Shown here piece by piece: positions 48,493-57,960 of a stretch of DNA of 64,000 nt. The DNA is taken from assembly GCA_022606425.2 (NCBI GenBank), contig JAHDVF020001359.1, positions 310,001 to 374,000 on the forward strand. The letters run 5' to 3'. The position numbers and the translations under genes are program-made. Position 1 is the first letter of the stretch. Every line of letters starts with the position of its first letter. The notes under the pieces are model-generated. The model ran no database searches, had not been told where the DNA came from, and saw nothing but the letters and a program-made list of their open reading frames with translations. Origin of the DNA: Lepidostoma basale. Lineage: Eukaryota > Arthropoda > Insecta > Trichoptera > Lepidostomatidae.

Positions 48493-51436
48493 TCAACTAT
48501 GAATAGTACCTACATCACCCGCTAGTGAATAGTGCACACACTCTGAGGGACAAAACAAAGATACAATAGGTACCATTAGGATCTTACGACAGCTGTATGG
48601 GCATCAATACATTAGGAGTATTATCAGTCCGTATTACAGTATTAATCGGTACATTACCTTATACAATATAGTATGGATTTAAATTGCCCGCGCTGAATAT
48701 AAAGAATAATATATAAAGAAGAATAATATAGAAGTTAACTCGTAATATGTTTTGTTAATATATGAACAACTTAAAATGAACTCTCGTATATACGACACGA
48801 ATGATCATAATTGATGTATTTTCGAATATATGGTGAACTATTGCTTGGTACTTACTACCATATTTTGTAAGCAAAATGTTTTTTTACTATTACGGTTGAT
48901 TGAGATTATTAGATATACTTGTAACGTTTCAATATGATAAAAATGAACATGGCATAATAAAAGAGCGAGTTGAAGTCAGGTTTTAGACCAGTGGTTCCCA
49001 AACTTTTTGTCCCGTAGACCCCCTGCTGATTTATTTTATTTTGTGCAGACCACCTACTTTCGTAAAATTGTTTTTTTTTTTTTACAAATTCACCTATAGC
49101 TATAAATGAGTTTTGAAGCTGACACAGAGCAAAATTAGACCAATAGAAAAAAGAATCTGGAATTCGTTGTCGACCTTTTTTTTGCTCATTCGTGATCCAA
49201 ATTTCACAAATGAGCAAAAAAGGTCCACAACGAATTCTAGGGTTTTCCGCGGATATTTTTCTTTGTCGACCATTTTTTTGATCATTTCGAAAAATCGAAT
49301 GTCGCGGCTGGCCCGATTTTCACGAATGAGCAAAAAAAAAAGGTTGCCAACGAAAAATATCCGTTATTATTTATTATAACTTCCATGGTAATAAAAATGT
49401 GACACTTTTTTTATTATTTTAATTTTATTTATATTAAACCTTGCGCGGATCCCCTGACGCTGTTCAGGGACCCCCAAATCAATTTTAATTTTCCACGGAT
49501 CCCCTGAATGATCCCAGGGACCCTCGGGGATCACTTTGGGAACCACTATTTTAGACCATTTAATATATTAACACGTGTGTAATAGCCACATATGTATTAT
49601 TAACTGATGTGTATAAGTGCATGAAGTGGTACTTAAAGATGTCAATGTAAATATTATAATTGTCCCTTCGCAATGACTAATTTATTTGTTAAATATCACT
49701 GCACCAATAAATGTAAATGAAATTATTATTTAAAACCAGTTTTTTTTAATTACCCGGAAGTAATTTGGATGACATGTTCACGCGTTCAAAATATTTTTTT
49801 ATCTCTTTTCAATTTAAGGTGTTATTGTCGCGAGAGTTTATTACTGTCAATTCTGGGGGAAAATCGCTTATTATGTTTATGTTGGAATATTAATTATCAA
49901 TCGAAACAAATAAACCACGAAAGATTTCACGTACAGCTTGCAAAATTGAGAAAGGAATGCGCCTAATCTGACAAATAAGGATATGGAAACAATTTAGACA
50001 CAAACAAAGAGCGTAGCTTTTGGACGTCATGAATGAAAATGCAATTAAGGGGAATTGTTTGGCGTTCTCGATTTCACTCTCCTTTATAGTTCCCCCCATA
50101 GGGGAGCCCGTTATTTTGATTTTCTTTTCGTAGAAATTTGTGTACTGCTAATGGAAATGAGCGAAACTATTCAATTGTTCATAGTTTTAAGAATAAAACA
50201 TTTCGTCATATTTTTCGCGCTAATGATAACTACCGGGAAAGTCACAGAATTAAAAAAAAAAACTTGAAGAATCCGAAGTATACTTTTAAGCGAACTATTT
50301 AAGCCCAACAAGCGTGACATTCTCGGTGTAAAGACCCTCTGGAAGTGGACTTCGGCAAGTTGAGTAACTCGTGCCATTTGTCGCCACCTGCCCGTGTTGA
50401 CTGGAGAGGTGTCTACACATTGATTGATGGTTGAGGTATTCATTTTGGAAAACTCCATTATTATTTTATAATAGTAAACACAGTTTAGTGGTTTTACTTG
50501 GATTTAATTTATATAAATTGTGACAAATTTGTTTCGCCTTGCGAGGGCATTCTCAATCTCAGGTGTCTACACGTTTACACAGTGAAGATACTTGCGGACA
50601 TTTTCTTGCTAGTCCAATTCATTTGAGTTTTATTTGCAACTTACGAAAGTACCTTAATACAGTATTCTTATTAGGCAAAAATGATAACTTAAACTTAACT
50701 GTAGAATTCATTAGTACCTAATGGTGAAAATGAATCAGAGAAAATATATTATATTTTTCTCTTCGTTTTCGAATGTCGTCGTATTAAAAAAATGTGTAAA
50801 AAGCTTAACTGTGTTCACTACTATATGTACCTGTATGTATTCAATGCGCTTATTTACAGTCGATAAAAACATCACTTATATAATACTCTTAGGTATTTTA
50901 CCGAGTGCAGATAAGTTTACATTATAAATTTACCGTTTTGAATGTTGCACTGAAAAAAGCTCCGTTGCTAATGGTTGTTTGTGCTTTTTTACTGCACTTT
51001 AAGTATGCAAATATCCCGCTGGTAAGCCTTTTGCTCAGCTCTATCGCTTCGCAAGCCGCTGTCTACATTGACACCCATCATTAATTGGGCGCGCTCCTCG
51101 AGAGTTTCCTCGGACTATAATGGATCCATTAACGCGCCCGAGCGAGAGGAGTGTGGACGATAATGGCTGAACCTACTTTCGTATCCTTCGCCTTGAACCT
51201 CCAATGTAGGAGTAGTCATTGCTCTCTTAGGCATCGGCCACACCGCTCGTCGGGATTAAGGACTTCGCTTTAGAAGCACTTCAATGAGGGAGATTTAACA
51301 AAAAATTAAAAGTGAATCAACGATCGTATACAAAATAACGAAGTGTATTTTTTATTTGAAAAAGCAATAAAAAAAGGAGAGACTTCGATTTTAATCTTCT
51401 TGCAAATCGCGCATATTGTTTTTCCAACAGTACAAA
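48493..51436. other. spacer between DUF4773 genes D and E
   Basis: Contains the hAT MITE at 48989-49548. The rest is AT-rich with no supportable exon. Moderately GC-rich sequence at 51020-51260 lies before gene E, whose coding start is preceded by an acceptor-like CCAACAG at 51430, so an untranslated first exon may lie in this block. Confidence 0.5.
48989..49548. mobile_element. hAT-type MITE with two internal hairpins
   Basis: 560 bp. Ends CAGTGGTTCCCAAACTTTTT and, reversed, TAGTGGTTCCCAAAGTGATC. Perfect 8-bp target duplication TTTTAGAC (48981-48988, 49549-49556). The inside has two tandem hairpins: AATTCGTTGTCGACC-T8-GCTCATT... with its mirror ending ACAACGAATT (49160-49238), and CGGATATTTTTC... 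with its mirror ending GAAAAATATCCG (49248-49363). Confidence 0.93.
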
Positions 51437-54400
51437 ATGAGATTTCACGTATTATTAACAATTGTTTTAGTGTATGCTGTTGATGCAGTTTGTGGTTTTT
51501 CGAGCTTTAAATTGGGTAAGAATCATTGCGTATTATGTCGTCCAGTACAATACTTTTTTGTGATAATGAACTATTATTTAATTCAATTAGAACAACTTGT
51601 GCTTTGCCATTATATCTTTAGAAACGAAGTATGCCGATATGGTGGATTCAGACGGCCAGCAGAGGCGAGTGACGCTAATGCAGCCGTCAGACTTCACCGT
51701 GTACTACAGCATGTCGTCTAATCAGGTCAATTAATTTATACATTTATAAAGAAAGTACTTAAACACAAAATAAATATAAATGTGAACTACGAAATGTGAA
51801 TTTCATGTTAACACATTTGAGTAATATGCGTCATAAAGATTAAAAGCAGTAATTGTGAATAATTATTTTTAGACTTTTAAAAACATGTTGCCCCGCTCGC
51901 GGATCACCCCCGGCCAAGCCCTGAGGCTTCCCTTCATCGGGGATCCCTGCGACTGCTTTGGCCTCCAGTGCGGATGCTGCGCCGGGTTGAGAATACCCCA
52001 GTTTAGACTCGACAGTCAAGGTAATACGAGTGCACTGAACTGGGCGGAACACCGCACCACTGTGAAACTGTGAATCGTGCGACACTAATGCAATTTGTTA
52101 CTTTCCAGCATGTGCGAACTTGACCTATGACCCAGCCAACTTCGCAGTCATACTGGACGTCACGATCAACCAGCAAGTCATTCTGCATTATCTCTTCTCA
52201 GGTAGGTCGAGTTGGCGCCCCTACTCACGCCTTACCTTATTTATTATTCTCGGCCCACTCTTCAGTTTTACATAATGTAACTGTGCGTTCTGACCTAATA
52301 ATATACGAGTATTTACATCATTTTACGTTTCCGTGAATCTTTGAAAGTGTTTCATTTATTATACTATAGTTAGTGTATCTAAGCTTGTTTTTTAGTAATA
52401 AATTGTGAAGAAGAATCACTTTGGTTTGTGAATAACTTTTAATCGTAAAATGTATACATTTCAGCCCAGAACCCCCCTCCGTTTTGTATTCCCTTGATCC
52501 TGTACGGAGCTCCGACCGGCATAGACTTCTGCCTGCAGCTGTACGATATCTACACTTCAGGGACCAATCTCCACGTCTGTATAGACCTCGAGACCAAATT
52601 CGCTTCTGCTCCCATTTTGGTGACTATTCTAATTTACTCAATTTATCTATTTAAATTTAAAAAAAAAATTGTGCTCATAATCTTAAATCTCCGATAGTTA
52701 TTCAGCGATTGCTTTGAAATTTTGACACAACGTTGCATTCGAATATGCACGTGTTTTTACTTTGGATATCCCGGAAGCTATTCTTCCCTTACATGTTGGA
52801 AATTTCTTTCTTGGATGTTGAGGTTGGATATTGTTGTATGGTGAGAGGAGGATTTCTTGGAGGATGTGGTGGGTTGGGTCCGACATTTGGACCGGACTAC
52901 CCGGGTAGGGAGGAGTGTGGAGGGGTCGGGGGTGGTCATGGACAGAGAACGAGAGAGGACAGCCATGGGTGGGCCGTTTGGACCTGAGTACAGAACCGAG
53001 TGGGACGAGAGTAAGTATTGGATGTGGTGTGACAGTGGTCTCGGGTGGGAACATTGAACCACCATTTGGAACCATTTTCCATTTAACCAGATTGAGCCAC
53101 ATTAACGCGTGGCTGGGTACAGCTATTTTATAATAAAATTAAATTAAGAACTTGCTTCAGAAAAATGTATATGTACAACGAAAATAAAAAAAATAATGAA
53201 AAATCATTTGTGAAATGTATTTAGGGGGTATTCTAGTCTAGACGCCCGAATTTTAGTTGTTTTTTCGGGCGCAATAAAAAAAAACTAATATTTTTGCGAT
53301 CCATTTTTTCAATTTTTTTTATTGATATTTCAACAATATAAAAATGTGCAAAATTAATAAAAAAAAATCAAAAATCCAAAAAGACGCAGGCTGGCAAAGT
53401 GGGGGCTCCCAAAAAATAGTATGTCCTGGTTGACACGATTCCTGGTTGATTTGAAAAAAAAAACCATTTAAATTCTTGAAGAAGAAGAATGTGGTTATCG
53501 CACTACGTAGGAAAATTTTGAAAAAAAAATCCCAAAATGGCGGTGATTTGAAAAAAAAAAATCACTTTTAGCCTATTTTTTTCAACTTTCGAATTTTTTA
53601 TAAATAGGCTCACGACTCATCATTTTGAATCTGTAAGAAATTCGATGGTGACCTTTTTTTTAAGTTCAATTCGGTAAAAATTCCATGGGCTAAAAAAAAG
53701 GGTCGCCGACGATTTCCACCGTCCAATCTCGCAATAATTTACAATTCAGCCAGCGAATCATTGAACTGCTGCTCTTTTTTCGGAGTCATCGCTCACTTGC
53801 CAAAGTAAGCTGACTCTTTGAGTTAACTCGTGAGCAGATCGCTCAATCCTAATGTCGGTCCCAAGTTCGAATGAAAAGGGGGAGTGATTATGGGTAACAC
53901 TTATTTCATTTTATAGATTCTACGTTACTTTTGTCTATTATTGGCGTTTCCGCTTATATGAGCAAAGTTTTAGGCATTTCAGAAGCGATTAGCAACCTGC
54001 CTATTATTTATACCTTATATGCCCGCTTTTATGGTGGGGTTTCACCGGTTTTCGTTGTATCACGAAGAACTTGAATGTATTTGGAACAATGCCACCTTAC
54101 CTTCTTTATTACATTTTCCCAATAAAATTAGATTTTTCTTTTTTTTATAAATAGTTTCAGTACAAGATATTTCACGTCCTCTTCGCCAACGACCATACCA
54201 CGTTGAATGCACCGGTTCTCGTCCGATCACCGAAGTTAAGCAACATTGGGCGCGGTCAGTACTTGGATGGGTGACCGCTTGGGAACACCGCGTGCCGTTG
54301 GCCCCCCTTTTTTGCACTTTTATTTTCAACATATTATATACAGTTTCTAATACTTATGTTTTTTTAATAGGTTCTACACTTTGACTGCGTCATATTAGGA

Positions 54401-55018
54401 TCAGACGGAATTTCCTTTGTCAAACCAGATTCTGAGTCTGCTCTACCCCCAGCTGACGTTGGAGGAACTACAGAAACTACTGCTTACGACGAAGTAACTG
54501 AAATAAAGAGGGGAAACGAAACCGACCATGGAAATAACATTCAAGATACGACTACTAGTTATGAATCTACAACTAGTGTTGAGGATGGAATGAACCTGGA
54601 AGGAATTATCGTAACTAATCCTGACGTGACCGCTAGCAGTGAGGATGAATTCCCTACAAATGACGACTTGACAACAATAAAAAATAAAGATGTAACAACT
54701 GCTTATCACCACACTTTTAATAACATGTATTCTACGATACACGATGCCGAGAATTTAGTTATAAACCTAAATAAGGAGATTTCAACTAATGCAAATATTG
54801 AACATGAAAATGCACAAACTGACATGTTTTTGGATAATAATTTGATATCAAACGATAATCAATTATTTGGGAGCGATCTAGAGGTAACTACGGTATTAGT
54901 ACACCCAAATATACCTTCATCAGATGATATGGATAAAACCACAACAGAATATTCACTAGATATGGAAAATATCGAAATGATGGAAACATTTGAATCTAAA
55001 AAAATATTATTTGTTTAA
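51437..55018 (+). CDS. DUF4773 secreted protein with Ser/Thr-rich acidic tail, gene E, 6 exons
   Basis: Exons 51437-51515, 51622-51725, 51873-52020, 52109-52201, 52465-52619 and 54371-55018 join (phases 1,0,1,1,0) into 408 residues. Signal peptide: MRFHVLLTIVLVYAVDAVCG. The core is Cys87, 89, 94, 96, 97, then Cys in ACANL, PPFC, DFC, HVC and LHFDC; the LVLHFDC block looks closest to the family standard. The 93-nt fourth exon equals the third exon of genes A and B. The tail (about 215 residues) is rich in Thr, Ser, Asp, Glu and Asn and may be glycosylated. The last intron carries a 5S rRNA gene on the same strand. It differs from its paralogs in a phase-0 intron before the core and a phase-0 last intron. 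Confidence 0.88.
52780..53130. other. G-rich block in the last intron of gene E
   Basis: A run of G-rich sequence (GGTGGGTTGGGTCCGACATT, GGTAGGGAGGAGTGTGGAGG and so on) that stands out from the AT-rich intron. Several frames are open but none matches a family I know. It ends with GAACCACCATTTGGAACC. Possibly a retroelement scrap. Confidence 0.4.
53635..53730. repeat. hairpin with T8/A8 arms
   Basis: GATGGTGACC-T8-AAG on the left and GGGCT-A8-GGGTCGCCGACG on the right pair around a loop containing AATTCCATGG. Fourth member of the hairpin set seen at 6601, 11745 and 49160. Confidence 0.65.
54146..54184 (+). promoter_or_regulatory. upstream control region of 5S rRNA gene 2
   Basis: TATAAATAGTTTCA (54146-54159) and TACAAGATATT starting at -24, both shared with the region before 5S gene 1. 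In gene 1 the first block is 11 bases farther out, while the second keeps its exact distance, as expected of a positioned promoter element. Confidence 0.6.
54185..54303 (+). rRNA. 5S ribosomal RNA gene, copy 2
   Basis: 119 nt, identical by eye to the copy at 2320, with the same ends (GCCAACGACC, CCGTTGGCC) and internal control region. A T6 run follows (CCCCTTTTTTGC), a good polymerase III terminator. It lies inside the last intron of DUF4773 gene E, sense to it. Confidence 0.93.
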
Positions 55019-55477
55019 TAAATACATTGGGATAGGCTATTCAATTGATGGAAAATAACATTTATTTTCTTCGGTGGGATTATAAAAATGTAATATATTA
55101 AACGGAATAATGAAAAAAAAGTGTTGTTTAATTTTTTTTGTGTGTGGATAAGAAAACATGAAATTCAAAAATTATATAATTTAACTTTATCGTATGCACT
55201 TACTTAAGTAAAACTTTCCCTGTAAGCCTTAGATGCGTTAATAATCTTGCTGTTTTTAAATCTAACTAAAAAAAAGATCACCTTTACAATATATCTCATA
55301 TAATATAAACAACCAATCTGTGATCGTTAGTGTCAGATGCAACTCCCATAACTAAATAACATTGTCAAAGAGCCCATGTTGTGAGTTACTCACGAAGGTG
55401 GCGTTATAACAAAATAGCATAATTCTCTAAACCTACCCCCAGTAAACTATAATTTTTCGAGAACTGGCAATAACTAC

Positions 55478-55513
55478 CATGAAGATGGAGACTGCGATGA
55501 TCTCAGAAACGTC
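55478..55513 (+). repeat. hammerhead-like relic, second type
   Basis: ATGAAGAT, stem GGAGA-CTGCGATGA-TCTC, A, GAAACGTCGG. It parallels the relic at 33883 base for base, with GAAACGTC intact and one change in CTGANGA. Confidence 0.5.
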
Positions 55514-55620
55514 GGTCGAAAAAGATAAGTTACAGTTTTCTGGTCATTCCAAAACGACGCTTACGCTGGTAGAATGCAATGCCATCTTGACGTCATAACG
55601 TCATTTATGTTTTAGTTATA

Positions 55621-55855
55621 GGGTAAGGTAAGGTAATTTGGCAGTATATGTTTTAACATGACTCGCACATCAATGTTTTGTACCGGTGGAGGCGCGTGTG
55701 ATAGCTGTGTTTTGAAGTTTATTCGTCTAATTTCAGATATTTTGTCATCTATTGGTGAGTTTCCGAAGCTTACATAGCGATAGGTTATTCAGTATGATTG
55801 TGTTTCAGAAAGTACTGCCAAATTACCTGTACTGCCAAAATACCTTACCTTACCC
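55621..55855. mobile_element. TA-flanked MITE near the NAA35 start
   Basis: 235 bp. Ends GGGTAAGGTAAGGTAATTTG and, reversed, GGGTAAGGTAAGGTATTTTG, each running on to GGCAGTA, with TA on both sides (55619-55620, 55856-55857). This is the pattern of a Tc1/mariner-class MITE. Confidence 0.8.
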
Positions 55856-56077
55856 TAATGTCATTTTCGAGACGGCAATTTATATGCCAGAGAGAAAGTA
55901 TTTTATTATGGTAACATTGTATAATAAAATAAAAAATACTACCATAGATAAATGTAAATGCGCGTAATCTATGGTTCTAGCTGTCACATTTGTGGGATTC
56001 GATTTCGACTGTGGTGATAATATATCGGGAAAGGATTTTTAAATTTATAAATATAGGTAAAATATAAAATTGTAAAT

Positions 56078-57379
56078 ATGGATCAAGAAGATAATTTTGA
56101 CTGTGATAGTGATGGGTGAGCATTAGTTTAATTTTTAATTGATCTAATTTTGAAAAAAATGTGATAAAATAAATACCTTATAATGCACTATTCTCTTTTC
56201 CCGGTAATTGTTAAAGCTAATACCGCATATAAGAATATATTTTAAAATATGAAATCCAAAATTTATATTTTTTTTAAAGAATAACGAATAAATTTGTTAA
56301 CGTGATATAATTTATTTGTTACTTTGTTGAAATATTTTACGAACACACGAATTATTTAGGATTATGGATCCATTACCGCCCTCTCCAGAAATTAGTTATA
56401 ATTGGACGGAAATAACGGAAGATTTCAAGTCCAGTATTAAAGGTGAGAATTAGTATGAAAATATTTCAATTATCAGCTTTGATGAATTCCAATAGGACAT
56501 TGGATTATTGGAATTAGTATTGTATATTATATCTATCCATGTTTATGGTGACTGAACTTTTTATTTTATTTAAAGATTTGCAGCTGGGAGAACTTTTACA
56601 CGATGAAATGTTTGGCTTATTTGAAGCTATGTCGGCCATAGAAATGATGGACCCGAAGATGGATGCCGGAATGCACTGCAACAGAGGAACTACAAAACCG
56701 CTCAATTTTCAACAGGCTGTGCAAGTGAGGAATTCTACGAGTTATATTTCTATTGTTGTAAGAATTTTTCATTTCATTTTCTGATTTCATTTCAGGCAGG
56801 TAAATTAAAACTAGATAACCTGACTCCTGCAGAAGTGATTGGAGTGATGGACGCCACGTTCTCTTGCATGGTGTCTTGGCTGGAGGGGCACTCGCTGGCC
56901 CAGACGGTGTTCACCAACCTCTACCTGCATCAGCCGCAGGCCATCGGGGACAAGAGTCTCAAAGCCTTCTGCATCGCAGTCTACAAGATCTTGGATCTGA
57001 TCAGAAGTTACATCAACATGTAAGCCTCAGTTGTTGTTATTTCTCCTTTGGTAGTCACTGTCATTCAACATCAATACAGCGAAGCAGTCAATCTGTTTAA
57101 GCCTGAAACATATGGTGGTGTTGAGATACATTCACTGGTTTTGCAAAACTAATATTTTCATCTGCAAGTGGAGTAAAATGTTTGTGTTATAAATATAGTG
57201 CTCAAGTGTTTGAAGAGGAGGACTTCCAACCCATGGGGTACGGTTATCGACTAGGCTCCAATCCACAGGCCGGGGGGGCCTATGATGTTGGCGCCGAGGT
57301 CACGGAGCACAAGTGCATCGCTGCCCTCAGAGAACAAGAGGATGACTTGCATCGGAGGTCCAGAAACAACCCCCAGGAG
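56078..57379 (+). CDS. NAA35: NatC N-terminal acetyltransferase auxiliary subunit (Mak10), first five exons
   Basis: Exons 56078-56115, 56360-56442, 56576-56724, 56796-57019 and 57199-57379 join in frame into the first 225 residues. NAA35 anchors the NatC complex (with NAA30 and NAA38), which acetylates nascent proteins starting Met-hydrophobic. Diagnostic blocks are [47 protein letters not shown] and [10 protein letters not shown], in the order of the animal protein. The start [12 protein letters not shown] is acidic like other NAA35 starts. The protein is usually over 700 residues, so about two thirds are missing. The sixth exon was not found; the intron after 57379 is filled with transposons and probably continues past the window. 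It is the only deeply conserved single-copy gene here. Confidence 0.92.
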
Positions 57380-57960
57380 GTAAATACTCGTAAAATATAT
57401 TACGGAACGGTTTAAACTTATTACATAATTAATAAAAATGAATTTGTCTGTTTTCTAAAAGTTTTATTATATTTGATGTGAATAACAAGATACAATAAAT
57501 AAACATATTACATGATAAGATCAGGTAAAACAATGTCATCAAATAAAGTATATTTTTATTGAAATTAGTGAAAACACCCGCGTGCTTTGTTTTGACACCA
57601 CTTTATGTTGTAACTTGGGAGACTTTTTGTTGAAAAATGCGTTTTCATAAAACATTTGTTGTTTTTAATTCCAAAGTCCAAGCATGCTCATCCCTTTATT
57701 GTTTTAGGTTTATTTTTTTTTATAGACAGTAGAGATAACAATTAATCATTATGGGAATTCTTTGTCTAATTAACTTTTTAGTCTTCAGCAGTCCGTGGTA
57801 CTGGTTTTTTCTAAAATCCCATTAAAACTCTAAATATTCTACAGAAATCTATTCAGTGAGATCATCCAACATGCATTTCTGCAGTCAAGCCACGTCAAAA
57901 GGAAGCTGGTCTCCGTGGTCTTACATAATCACCGTGAAGAAACCAAGTAGTAAGTGCTGC

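Larger units (their letters stand above)
55019..56077. other. spacer between gene E and NAA35
   Basis: AT-rich apart from a hammerhead-like relic (55478) and a MITE (55621-55855) lying about 220 bases before the NAA35 start codon. No other exon seen. Confidence 0.55.
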
